A stretch of 64,000 bases of DNA from NCBI GenBank assembly GCA_009691845.1, contig SIAJ01000008.1:42063-106062 (forward strand). Direction: 5' to 3'. The DNA is from Gemmataceae bacterium (GTDB lineage: Bacteria > Planctomycetota > Planctomycetia > Gemmatales > Gemmataceae). Shown piece after piece: positions 54,057 to 64,000 of this stretch (positions are counted from its first letter, which is position 1; every line of letters begins with the position of its first letter). Below the pieces are notes generated by a model, which saw nothing but the letters and a program-made list of their open reading frames with translations, did not search any database and had not been told where the DNA came from. The translations under genes were made by a program, and so were the position numbers.

Positions 54057-54384
54057 GACACGAGTCCTCGGCAGTCCTCAGCCAGTCGACGGGGAAGCCC
54101 CGGTACGACAGGACGGTCATGTGCTCCTGCGTCCACTCGCGGATCACTGACATCGTGTCGAATTGGAACCCTCGTTCCAAAAGGGATTCGAGAACAGCGG
54201 GCAACTGAAGCTGAGGAATCGCGAGTAGAAAGTCGAGATTTTTTGTGAAACGCGGTTCGGACCAATAGCTGGCGGCCATGCCGCCCACGACGGAATACTT
54301 CACTCGATGCTTCGAGAACACCTCGGCCGAAGCGACCATGACTTCGATCAGGTCGTCCGGGTTCATCAGCGATTCGTTAGTCAC
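54019..54384 (-). pseudogene. 3'-truncated nucleotidyltransferase-like gene
   Basis: From GTG 54384 the frame reads 121 aa with a nucleotidyltransferase start: YSVVGGMAASYWSEP then FTKNLDFLLAIPQL (G-G and DxD-like NLDF). After VDWLRT the sequence stops resembling the family and ends at 54019 inside the 3' end of the HzsA-like gene. Relatives of this type are about 60 residues longer. It therefore appears to have lost its C-terminal part. Family: AbiEii/DUF6036-like nucleotidyltransferases, which pair with small proteins in toxin-antitoxin-like units. NLD instead of DLD or DID is unusual. Confidence 0.6.
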
Positions 54385-54600
54385 GACGGACCATCAACAT
54401 CGATTGAAATCTCTGTGCCTGAAGCTCTTGCTCCGCTATGCGTTGCTGGACTATCGCACGATTCGGCGAACCATTCGCCAGCCCAGAACCATCATTGAGC
54501 CCATTGTTCGCCAGCGTGCATCGGGGGACAATTGTTGAAACTCCTCCGCGCGCAATCGGGCCTCCTGAAGCGGATCCGTGAATTTCAGTATCTGCTCCAT
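54377..54600 (-). pseudogene. Frameshifted small partner gene of the nucleotidyltransferase
   Basis: ATG 54600 reads MEQILKFTDPLQEARLRAEE, FQQLSPDARWRTMGSMMVLG and WRMVRRIVR, then TAG at 54451. One added base near 54458 restores AIVQQRIAEQELQAQRFQSM and LMVRRD, ending at 54377. The restored stop overlaps the GTG start of the nucleotidyltransferase gene (GTGACTAA), which fits an operon. The ancestor was about 74 aa. Both members of the pair are thus broken. Confidence 0.55.
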
Positions 54601-54675
54601 CCTAATCTACCACACCGGCCGTGCCTTCCGCCTCTACAATGCCACTTTATCGGCTATTCACAATCACTGCCAACC

Positions 54676-56307
54676 ATGAAGCCATCTACCTCCTTCGACA
54701 ACGTTCTCGAACTGATTCGCCGCACCTCCACGGTGCTTCCGCCGGACGTTACGTCGGTGCTGGACCTACACGCGGCACTTGAGACGCCGGGCACCTCGGC
54801 CGATCTGGCTCTGAAGCTGGTTGCGGAGAACATTGCGCTCGCCCGTGGGCGTTCCGCCCCCATCTGCCAGGACACAGGGACGATCTCCTTCTACGTGAAG
54901 ACTCCGCCTGGATTCGATCAGATCGAGTTTGAGGAAGTCTGCAACGCGGCCGTCGTCGAGGCCACCAAACTCGGCTTTCTGCGGCAGAACTCGGTCGATA
55001 GCGTCACAGGCCACAACTCTGGCAACAATCTTGGGCCAGGCAGCCCTGTGTTCCACTGGCATCAACATGGCGGAGCGACTGTTGATGTCCGGCTCATTCT
55101 GAAGGGTGGCGGCTGCGAGAATATGAGCGCTCAGTACTCGTTGCCGGCCACCATCAACGGTAAGCGGGCCGACCGCGATCTCGATGGCGTGTTCGCCTGC
55201 GTGATCGATGCCGTCTGGCAGGCCCAAGGTAAAGGCTGCGGGCCGGGTTTCCTCGGGGTCTGCATCGGCGGCGATCGGGCCAGCGGCTACGACTTCGCCA
55301 AGCATCAGTTATTGCGAACCTGCGATGACACGAATCCCGATCCGAAATTGGCCGAGTTGGAAGCCCACGTGATGGACGCCGCCAACCAACTCAATATCGG
55401 CCCGATGGGCTTTGGCGGTAAGCTCACGGTCGGGGCTTGCAAGGTCGGTGCCCTCAATCGGCTGCCGGCCTCGTTTTTCCTCACGGTCGCGTATATGTGC
55501 TGGGCCTATCGTCGGCGTGGCGTCGTGCTCGACGCCAAGTCCGGTGACGTCCGCGATTGGCTCTACCAGTCGCCGGGCGAATTTGACAAGCCATTCGAGG
55601 AACCGGCGAACAAGGGACTCGTTGCGCTCGGTTCCAAGAGTGGCAGCACGGCTCGTATCGTGAAGCTGAAGACTCCTCTAACCGAAGCCGATGTGAGAGG
55701 CCTGAAAGCCGGCGACATTGTGCTGTTGAGCGGAGTCGTGTTCACCGGCCGCGATGCGGTTCATCAGTACCTGTACAAAGGCGGCGACTTGGACGTGCTG
55801 CACAACTCGGTCATCTATCATTGCGGGCCTGTCGTGCTGGAAGAGCGAATTCCGGCCACGGACCTGGGTTTGCCGAATCAAGACACCGCTGCGGGCGCAA
55901 CGCAGGACACAGCACCGCTGAAACTGAACGGTGCTCAAATGCGGTACAAGATCGTTGCCGCCGGGCCGACAACTTCCATTCGGGAAGAACCATATCAGGA
56001 CGAGGTCATCAAGCGATTTGGGGTGAAAGCGGTGATCGGCAAAGGTGGCATGGGTGCGAAAACCTTGGCCGCGTGCAAGGAACACGGCTGCGTCTACCTG
56101 CATGCAATCGGCGGAGCCGCCCAGATTTATGCGCGATGCGTGGAGAACGTGCCGAACGTCTACTTGAAACAGTTCGGCAGCCCGGAGGCGGTGTGGGAGA
56201 TGCACGTGAAGGATTTTCCCGCCGTAGTGACGATGGATTCTCACGGCCGTTCACTGCACGCGGAGGTCGCGGACGACTCGAAGGCGAGGTTGGCGGGCGT
56301 GAGCTAG
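54676..56307 (+). CDS. Fumarate hydratase class I (iron-sulfur type)
   Basis: The protein is 543 aa from ATG 54676. The alpha and beta domains of class I fumarases are fused: ARGRSAPICQDTGTISFYV with the first cluster Cys, ENMSAQYSLPAT, GACKVGALNRLPASFF with another Cys, and in the beta domain LSGVVFTGRDAVHQYL and VIGKGGMGAKTLAACKEHGC. It hydrates fumarate to malate using a labile 4Fe-4S cluster. The long N-terminal frame upstream to 54532 is not part of the family. Tartrate dehydratase is the alternative. Confidence 0.92.
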   Translation: MKPSTSFDNVLELIRRTSTVLPPDVTSVLDLHAALETPGTSADLALKLVAENIALARGRSAPICQDTGTISFYVKTPPGFDQIEFEEVCNAAVVEATKLGFLRQNSVDSVTGHNSGNNLGPGSPVFHWHQHGGATVDVRLILKGGGCENMSAQYSLPATINGKRADRDLDGVFACVIDAVWQAQGKGCGPGFLGVCIGGDRASGYDFAKHQLLRTCDDTNPDPKLAELEAHVMDAANQLNIGPMGFGGKLTVGACKVGALNRLPASFFLTVAYMCWAYRRRGVVLDAKSGDVRDWLYQSPGEFDKPFEEPANKGLVALGSKSGSTARIVKLKTPLTEADVRGLKAGDIVLLSGVVFTGRDAVHQYLYKGGDLDVLHNSVIYHCGPVVLEERIPATDLGLPNQDTAAGATQDTAPLKLNGAQMRYKIVAAGPTTSIREEPYQDEVIKRFGVKAVIGKGGMGAKTLAACKEHGCVYLHAIGGAAQIYARCVENVPNVYLKQFGSPEAVWEMHVKDFPAVVTMDSHGRSLHAEVADDSKARLAGVS

Positions 56308-56312
56308 CGATT

Positions 56313-56378
56313 CATCACGGGTAGCCGCGTTCGTCAGAACGAGGGAAAACCCGCACTCTGGCGAGTGCGGCTACAGTC
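56313..56378. repeat. GTAGCCGC...GCGGCTAC element, family B copy 2
   Basis: The outer arms GTAGCCGC (56331-56338) and GCGGCTAC (56367-56374) enclose two inner hairpins: GTTC/GAAC (56339-56350) and CGCACTC/GAGTGCG (56352-56369). Together they could form a cruciform. It is the reverse-oriented partner of the copy at 44440-44512 and lies between convergent genes. Confidence 0.6.
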
Positions 56379-56383
56379 ACGTG

Positions 56384-57322
56384 TTATGCATCATCCCGCA
56401 AATGCCGGCCGGTTAGATTCACAAAAACATCTTCCAACGTGGCATGTCGAGTCACGAGAGTGGCCAACTCGCGCCCGACTTGCTGCAAGTGGCGAAGAAG
56501 GGCCGGCAAGGCGATGTGCGGTTCCGAAACCGACAAGCCAAATTGTCCTTCGTTCAAACGGGCAGTACTTACCGAGGGGAGCGTCGTGAATTCATCCGCG
56601 GCAACTTGCGGCCCTTCAGTTAGCGTGAAGTCGATGACATGCTGGCCACCCAGCCGGGCGATCAATTCCTTCGGCGTGCCGAGTGCGATTGTCTGGCCGC
56701 GATCGATAACGGCCACTCGGTCGCATAACCGCTCGGCCTCATCCATGTAGTGTGTCGTCAACAACACGGTGCGGCCCGATGCCCGAAAGGCGTTGATAAT
56801 CGCCCACAGTTGTCGGCGCGACTGTGGATCGAGTCCGGTGGTCGGCTCATCGAGAAACAGCAACTCCGGATCGCCGACGATCGCACAGGCAATCGCGAGC
56901 CGTTGTCGTTGTCCGCCGGACAGTTTCACTACCTGCGTATTGGCTTTCTCTTCCAGCGAGACTCGTGCGATCGCTTCGTCCGGGTCGAGGCCCGTGGCAT
57001 AGAAGGAGCGGAACATCGTCACGACTTCGCGAACCCGAAGTTTATCCGAAAGCTTGGTTTCTTGCAGGGAGATGCCAATTCGCCGCCGAATGTCGGCAGA
57101 GCCCGTTTTCCAATTGGAGCCGAGGATTTCCACGTCGCCGTCGGTCGCCGTCAGCAGGCCTTCCAGAATCTCCATCGTCGTGGTTTTGCCTGCGCCGTTC
57201 GGGCCGAGCAGACCAAAGCATTCGCCGGCCGCAATTTCAAGATCGAGACCGCGAACGGCCTCCACCGGCGGACGGCCGGGGTAAGTCTTCTTCAAACTGT
57301 GGCAGCGAACGGCCAGGGACAT
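56384..57322 (-). CDS. ABC transporter ATP-binding protein (DrrA/NodI type)
   Basis: The protein is 312 aa from ATG 57322. Walker A GPNGAGKTTTMEIL, the Q loop GISLQETKL, the signature LSGGQRQRLAIACA, Walker B ELLFLDEPTTGLDP and the switch VLLTTHYMDEAE are all present. A C-terminal DrrA-like tail (about 220-312) ends LEDVFVNLTGRHLRD. It powers an ABC-2 type exporter, often for drugs or lipids, but no permease is adjacent, so the partner lies elsewhere. Confidence 0.93.
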   Translation of the reverse strand: MSLAVRCHSLKKTYPGRPPVEAVRGLDLEIAAGECFGLLGPNGAGKTTTMEILEGLLTATDGDVEILGSNWKTGSADIRRRIGISLQETKLSDKLRVREVVTMFRSFYATGLDPDEAIARVSLEEKANTQVVKLSGGQRQRLAIACAIVGDPELLFLDEPTTGLDPQSRRQLWAIINAFRASGRTVLLTTHYMDEAERLCDRVAVIDRGQTIALGTPKELIARLGGQHVIDFTLTEGPQVAADEFTTLPSVSTARLNEGQFGLSVSEPHIALPALLRHLQQVGRELATLVTRHATLEDVFVNLTGRHLRDDA

Positions 57323-57369
57323 GGTTGAATCCAAAGTAGCCTGCACGCTCGGCGTCGTGCAGGAAAGAG

Positions 57370-57482
57370 GACTTTGATTGTCGCCTTTCGCTCCGCGAAA
57401 GGCGAGAAGCAGATTGCTCAAGAGAATGAGCGTCGCGGCCGCTGGCAAGTCGCACGCCCGTTCGCGGAGCGAGAGGGCTACA
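57370..57482. repeat. CTTTCGCTCCGCGAAAG hairpin unit
   Basis: CGCCTTTCGCTCCGCGAAAGGCG (from 57384) is a perfect palindrome with a 3-nt centre. About 60 bp later GTTCGCGGAGCGAGAGGGC repeats the CGCTCCGCGA core. Its design matches the unit at 23150-23250. It separates the ATPase and TlpA-like genes. Confidence 0.5.
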
Positions 57483-57488
57483 AGTCAC

Positions 57489-58604
57489 TCACTTGCCCTT
57501 CTCAGCCTCGGCTACAAGTTCTTCGATGGCCTTGTCCATCACTTCGTTGCCTGGAGAGCCGACCCACTTCTTGCGGACAATGCCTTTCGCGTCGATCAGG
57601 AACATCGTCGGAAAAGCCCGAATCTTGAACATCTTGGACACCGGGCCGCGACTGCCATCCACCCAGTGGCTCCACGGCATCTTTTCCTTTTCCAAAAATT
57701 CGGTGAACGTCGCCCGGTTCTCATCCACATTGACACTCAGTAGCGTGAACGGCTTGCCCGAGAGCTTCTTCACGAGCTCGCGTTCGTGCGGAATCATCGC
57801 CACGCATGGCCCACACCAGGTCGCCCAGAAATCGAACAACACCACTTTTCCTTTGAAACTGCTGAGCTTCACCTTCTTGCCATCGAGGTCGATGCCTTCT
57901 ACTTCTGGGACTGGCTTGCCGACGCCGATTTTCATCGAGGCCATTTCTGCGGCCGCGGCTGATTTGAGTGTGCCCGTTCCGACCTTCACGTCCGGTGCAA
58001 GCTTGACGGCCTTCTCGATCATATCGACCGCCTCATCGCGCAATCGATTCGCGTTCTCATTGGGTGTGTTGCCTTCGAGGCTGCTCGCCTGCGCATCCTT
58101 CGCAAGTGCGGTGTAGAACATGGCCAGCGCCTGGACTTCCTTGCTTTTGGACTTTTCGCTCACGGTGTTCAGAAATTCCTGTCCAGGCCGTCCGGCTTCG
58201 CTCATGAATTCGAGAACTGGCTGAATCTTCGGGCTTTCGACGTGGTTTTCCAGGATGATCGCCATCGCTTTGTCCATGTTCTCGCCAGTCAATTTCACCT
58301 TGCCGAGCAGCTTGAGAGCGAGCACGCAAGCATCCACCGCTGTCTCATCTTTCTTGGCTTCCTCGGCCAGTTCGATCGCATCGCCGGCGGCGAAAGCGTA
58401 AAGTTCCTTCATCAGAAAAGTGAGTTGCTGCTGCTCGTCGGCTTCCTTGGCGTTGGCGAGCTTCTTCTTCAGTTCGGCCTCGTCGGCCTCGAATTTCTTC
58501 ACAAGTTTGGCCAGCTTTTGGGCGCGGGGCCCCTTGGGTTCCTCGGCGAGCGCGGCTCCGAGGCCAAAACAAAGCACGGTGCTTGCAAATAGGAGGTAAC
58601 GCAT
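57489..58604 (-). CDS. TlpA-like thioredoxin-fold protein with helical N-terminal domain
   Basis: The protein is 371 aa. A signal peptide (1-20, ending AALA) is followed by about 200 residues rich in Lys/Glu/Ala, helical and TPR-like, and a C-terminal thioredoxin domain from about 228: PVPEVEGIDLDGKKV, WATWCGPC with the redox pair at 264-267, and the cis-proline FPTMFLID. It should act as a periplasmic thiol-disulfide reductase or cytochrome c maturation aid. AGGA precedes the start. It is alone between repeats and the sigma-factor remnant. Confidence 0.9.
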   Translation of the reverse strand: MRYLLFASTVLCFGLGAALAEEPKGPRAQKLAKLVKKFEADEAELKKKLANAKEADEQQQLTFLMKELYAFAAGDAIELAEEAKKDETAVDACVLALKLLGKVKLTGENMDKAMAIILENHVESPKIQPVLEFMSEAGRPGQEFLNTVSEKSKSKEVQALAMFYTALAKDAQASSLEGNTPNENANRLRDEAVDMIEKAVKLAPDVKVGTGTLKSAAAAEMASMKIGVGKPVPEVEGIDLDGKKVKLSSFKGKVVLFDFWATWCGPCVAMIPHERELVKKLSGKPFTLLSVNVDENRATFTEFLEKEKMPWSHWVDGSRGPVSKMFKIRAFPTMFLIDAKGIVRKKWVGSPGNEVMDKAIEELVAEAEKGK

Positions 58605-58798
58605 GGCGGCATCCTGGTGAAGGGCTTGAGAAGTGAGATTTTATGGGAAGATTCGCCTGAACGTCGGGGATTTCGTTCAGCGGCCCGAATGGGCACTTGA
58701 GACAAGATGAGATATAGCGCGAAGGGGTCAAAAAGGTAAGTCCACTTTGCCAATTTTGTCGAATCTCTTTGACCTGTATCACAAACGAAGTCCGTCGA

Positions 58799-59080
58799 TC
58801 AAGATGCTGCCCGGTCGCGGAAGTGCTTCAAAATGTGCTTGGCCAGGATACGACGTAACCAGGCACGAAACGCTCCCGGCCCGCGATGGTCGAACTCGCT
58901 AATTCGCCGAACCACAATGACCAGCACTTCCTCAGCGGTGGCACAGGCCAGAATTCGTTCGACGATGGAAGCGAGCAGATCACGAACCCGGGCAACTTGA
59001 CCCTCAACGATTTCACCGATCCGGTTCCGTGATGCCGGGAACCAGAAGTCGGAGGACAGAAGCCAGCCGCGGAGTTGCAA
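58799..59080 (-). pseudogene. Remnant of an ECF sigma factor (region 2)
   Basis: The end of this frame, EEVLVIVVRRISEFDHRGPG with FRAWLRRILAKHILKHFRDR, matches region 2 of planctomycete ECF sigma factors, where a VVVRxLxxFxHRGxGSFRAWLR pattern is common. The N-terminal 45 residues do not fit well, and region 4, needed for -35 recognition, is missing because the frame stops at 58799. It is therefore a fragment. The remaining bases of 58605-59445 hold only a small doubtful frame and a tandem repeat. Confidence 0.45.
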
Positions 59081-59212
59081 GTCCTATCTGCTCAACGTCT
59101 TCTGTCATCGGTCGCATGTCCTCTCCATTTTCTCATCTTCGGCATGCAATGATACATTCATTCGTGCCCGGCAAGCCCTGGCAGCCGAGTTGGCCCCGAC
59201 CTTGCGAAATGA

Positions 59213-59371
59213 ATGAATCGCGTTCCCGCCGATCTCGATGACCCAACCGACGTGGAACGCCGACTGGCGGAACAGTTGCGTAAGCGAGCGGAACGTCTGG
59301 ATGTTGAACCGTGGTTGAGAAGGATTCAAGCGAGCCTTCTCCCCCTCTTCAAAACGGAGAGGGCGGAGTAA
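59213..59371 (+). CDS. Possible small protein of 52 aa
   Basis: ATG 59213 opens a charged helical frame (MNRVPADLDDPTDVERRLAE, then RKRAERLDVEPWLRRIQ). Its end runs into the first unit of the tandem repeat, which gives the unnatural PLFKTERAE tail. No family, no clear Shine-Dalgarno sequence. It may be a fragment rather than a gene. Confidence 0.25.
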   Translation: MNRVPADLDDPTDVERRLAEQLRKRAERLDVEPWLRRIQASLLPLFKTERAE

Positions 59372-59433
59372 AACATGCCGAAGTCTTATCTCCCCTCTCC
59401 GAAACGTAGAGGGTGGAGAAAAACATGCCGAAG
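59339..59433. repeat. Imperfect 45-bp tandem repeat upstream of the PSD1 gene
   Basis: Units 59339-59383 and 59390-59433 are about 80 percent alike; both have a CTCCCC-type block, GAGAGGG/TAGAGGG, then GGAG and AAACATGCCGAAG. Each can fold into a hairpin. The second unit runs into AAGGAG (59431-59436), the probable ribosome-binding site of the next gene. Confidence 0.6.
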
Positions 59434-59445
59434 GAGACTTTTCCA

Positions 59446-62256
<2,811 letters not shown>

Positions 62257-62262
62257 TCAAAA

Positions 62263-62331
62263 GCGAGCCGAGCGGCGTAAGCCGCCGGGTGATGACATCC
62301 AGAACCCGGCGGCTTACGCCGCTCGGCTCGC
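62263..62331. repeat. Perfect 27-bp palindrome between PSD1 and DUF1501 genes
   Basis: Arms 62263-62289 and 62305-62331 are exact reverse complements with a 15-nt loop. The core GAGCGGCGTAAGCCGCCGGG is very GC-rich. It begins 7 nt after the PSD1 stop and would reduce transcription into the DUF1501 gene or mark a processing site. Confidence 0.65.
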
Positions 62332-62354
62332 AGATACCTCCTTGGAGTCTTTCC

Positions 62355-63758
62355 ATGGTTCCGTTCTTCTCTCGACGTTTGGCGTTGAAGTCCGCCGCCT
62401 GCGGCTTCGGCTATCTCGCCTTCGCGGACCTCGCATCGCGGGCCTCCGAAAAGGAACCCGCCCCTCTCGCTCCCAAGAAGTCGCACTTCCCCGCCAGGGC
62501 CAAGAACGTCATCTTCCTGTGCATGGAGGGGGCGCCTTCGCACGTCGATACGTTCGACTATAAGCCAAAGCTGAAGGCCGACGACGGCAAGGCTTTTAAC
62601 AAGGCCCGTGCGGGCTTCGGCAAGCTGCTCGCCTCGCCCTGGGACTTCAAACAGAGCGGCAAGTCGGGGTTGTGGATCAGCGAACTCTATCCCGAACTTG
62701 CCAAGCACGCGGACGAACTCTGCCTGATCAACGGCATGCACACGGACGTACCTGCCCATCCGCAGGCGTTTCAGCATTTGCATACCGGCAGCTTCCAGTT
62801 CAAGCGGCCCAGCCTCGGCGCGTGGACCGTTTACGGCCTTGGTAGCAACAACGAGAATCTGCCCGGCTTCGTCACGATCAGTCCGCCTCTCAACAATGGT
62901 GGCCCGACGAACTACGGCAGCGCCTTCCTGCCGGCCGTGTATCAAGCCACACCACTCGGTGGCGGCGGACCCGGTTTCGGCGGCATGGGAATGGGGCCAC
63001 GCGGCGGCGGGGGAATATCCGCGAGCAACATCAAGAACCCGAAGCAGTCCTCAACGCAGCAGCGTTCGCAGCTCGACTTCATCCAGGGCTTGAATCGGTC
63101 GGCTCTCGAACGCGATCCGGAAAATCCGGCCATCGAAGGGGCCATCGAGTCGCTCGAACTCGCTTTCCGGATGCAGAAGGACTTGCCGAAGGTCATGGAT
63201 ATTTCGTCAGAGTCGAAGCAAACACAATCGCTTTACGGCATCGGCGAAGGGACCACCGATCGCTTCGGCCGGCAGTGTCTGCTCGCCCGGCGATTCGTCG
63301 AAGCTGGCGTCCGTTTCATCGAGATCACAAGCGGCGGCTGGGACCATCACCGCAATCTGAAAGACTCGCTCGGCAACACGACGAAGAACACGGACAAACC
63401 AATCGCCGGCCTACTCGCCGACTTGAAGGCCAAGGGCTTGCTGAAAGACACGCTGGTGATCTGGGGCGGCGAATTCGGCCGAACGCCCTACGCTCAGGGA
63501 ACCGATGGCCGCGATCACAATCATAAAGGCTTCACAACGTGGTTCGCCGGCGGCGGAGTCAAAGGCGGGCAAACAGTCGGCAAGACGGACGAATACGGCT
63601 ACGAGGCAGTGGATGGCAAAGTTCACATTCACGACTGGCACGCGACGATTTTACACTTGCTGGGAATGGATCACGAAAAGCTAACGTTCCGGCATGCGGG
63701 ACGGGATTTCCGGTTGACGGATGTGAAAGGCAACGTGGTAAAGGAAGTGGTAGCGTGA
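62355..63758 (+). CDS. DUF1501 domain protein with Tat-like leader
   Basis: The protein is 467 aa from ATG 62355, with GGAG 7 nt upstream. The start FFSRRLALKSAACGFGYLAF is a twin-arginine-like leader. DUF1501 features follow: NVIFLCMEGAPSHVDTFDYK, PAHPQAFQHLHTGSFQF, GIGEGTTDRFGRQCLLARR, GWDHHRNLKDS, GGEFGRTPYAQGTDGRDHN and the terminal DWHATILHLLGMDH. The family is related to sulfatase/alkaline-phosphatase-like folds. Its substrate is unknown, but it is nearly always next to a PSD1 gene. A Gly-rich loop (about 195-220) is a local oddity. Confidence 0.93.
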   Translation: MVPFFSRRLALKSAACGFGYLAFADLASRASEKEPAPLAPKKSHFPARAKNVIFLCMEGAPSHVDTFDYKPKLKADDGKAFNKARAGFGKLLASPWDFKQSGKSGLWISELYPELAKHADELCLINGMHTDVPAHPQAFQHLHTGSFQFKRPSLGAWTVYGLGSNNENLPGFVTISPPLNNGGPTNYGSAFLPAVYQATPLGGGGPGFGGMGMGPRGGGGISASNIKNPKQSSTQQRSQLDFIQGLNRSALERDPENPAIEGAIESLELAFRMQKDLPKVMDISSESKQTQSLYGIGEGTTDRFGRQCLLARRFVEAGVRFIEITSGGWDHHRNLKDSLGNTTKNTDKPIAGLLADLKAKGLLKDTLVIWGGEFGRTPYAQGTDGRDHNHKGFTTWFAGGGVKGGQTVGKTDEYGYEAVDGKVHIHDWHATILHLLGMDHEKLTFRHAGRDFRLTDVKGNVVKEVVA

Positions 63759-63761
63759 GAT

Positions 63762-63834
63762 GTAGGGTGGATGAAGGCTTTGCGGAGCCCACCATCGCGG
63801 CCGGTAGGCTCCGCAAAGCCTTCATCCACCCTAC
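63762..63834. repeat. Perfect 28-bp palindrome after the DUF1501 gene
   Basis: Arms 63762-63789 and 63807-63834 match exactly, with a 17-nt loop; the core GTAGGGTGGATGAAGGC mirrors itself. It starts 4 nt after the stop and is a likely terminator or dispersed palindrome. Confidence 0.65.
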
Positions 63835-63959
63835 CAAATTGAAACCCTATCTGTGTGGTGGACCCCATTCTTTGGACCACTGACCCATCGAATTATGTGA
63901 GACTCGGTCCTGGTCGTTTGCTCCTCGCCGGGTGTCGGGGCGAGAGCAGCACACTCGGC

Positions 63960-64000
63960 CGCTGGGGCCTTGCGGAGCGAAGCGGAGCAAGGCCCCAGCG
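63960..64000. repeat. Palindrome at the window edge
   Basis: CGCTGGGGCCTTGC (63960-63973) and GCAAGGCCCCAGCG (63987-64000) are exact complements; the 13-nt loop GGAGCGAAGCGGA is itself nearly palindromic. The element may extend past the window. No gene is supported in 63759-64000. Confidence 0.55.

Noticed and set aside
63836..63900. Possible insertion-sequence end (GTGGACCCCATTC, TTTGGACCACT)
   Set aside because: The internal GTGGACC/GGACCAC similarity recalls some IS termini, but no transposase or second end is present in the window, so it cannot be supported.

Overview
The window looks like a chromosomal piece of a planctomycete, most likely of the Gemmataceae type. This is an inference from gene content: paired DUF1549/DUF1553 (PSD1) and DUF1501 genes, several DUF1559 pseudopilin-like proteins, a DUF1080 protein, a Gfo/Idh/MocA oxidoreductase with a Tat-like leader, a hydrazine-synthase-alpha-like propeller protein with a haem motif, an MJ0042-like zinc-ribbon membrane protein, and a set of genes resembling archaeal-type tetrahydromethanopterin (H4MPT) cofactor synthesis. 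Base composition is GC-rich and genes lie on both strands in short runs. There is no phage, CRISPR array, rRNA operon or complete insertion sequence.

Layout. 1-3.7 kb: end of a PSD1 protein, a MocA oxidoreductase, a lone GGQ release-factor-like protein and a small protein phosphatase. 3.8-7.2 kb: rpsO-pnp and a soluble histidine kinase. 7.2-9.8 kb (minus): a compact run of glycosyltransferase, phospholipase-D-like protein, tadA and uppP. 9.9-12.6 kb: zinc-ribbon protein, comM and a small exported protein broken by one frameshift. 12.7-16.4 kb: DUF1080 protein, M32 carboxypeptidase and a protein kinase. 16.4-21.6 kb (minus): a heavy-metal RND efflux operon (small Cys/His-rich exported protein, adaptor with a Cys/His-rich N-terminus, CzcA/CusA-type pump). 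22-24 kb (minus): ilvN with a coupled unknown protein, a membrane protein and tRNA-Glu. 24-29 kb: thioredoxin, FHA protein, phosphoesterase, pseudopilin and secreted proteins. 29.2-33.6 kb: homoserine dehydrogenase, then a HisA-like protein convergent with a PTPS / CitG-like / ATP-grasp operon. 33.7-40 kb: DUF1559 protein with lipoprotein, a PQQ-like propeller, and a two-domain ABC permease coupled to a class III aminotransferase. 40-43 kb: a zone of decayed genes and palindromic repeats. 43-50.7 kb: cca, M24 peptidase, FIST protein, tatC, cobA-hemD fusion. 51-58.6 kb: DUF1559, HzsA-like protein, decayed nucleotidyltransferase pair, class I fumarase, orphan ABC ATPase, TlpA-like protein. 59-64 kb: PSD1 and DUF1501 pair, ending in large palindromes.

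Three points deserve attention. First, the 30.5-33.6 kb group matches the kind of C1-carrier biosynthesis genes that planctomycetes share with methanogens and methylotrophs. Second, at least five genes carry point frameshifts, premature stops or truncations (12.2, 40.1, 40.5-41.2, 42.3-42.8 and 54.0-54.6 kb), several by single-base loss; these are either real decay or assembly errors. Third, intergenic space is full of near-perfect palindromes, including two recurring families (GTAGTCGGCACAC-type and GTAGCCGC...GCGGCTAC-type). Start codons were chosen from Shine-Dalgarno-like sequences, gene overlaps and family length, and are inferences unless stated.
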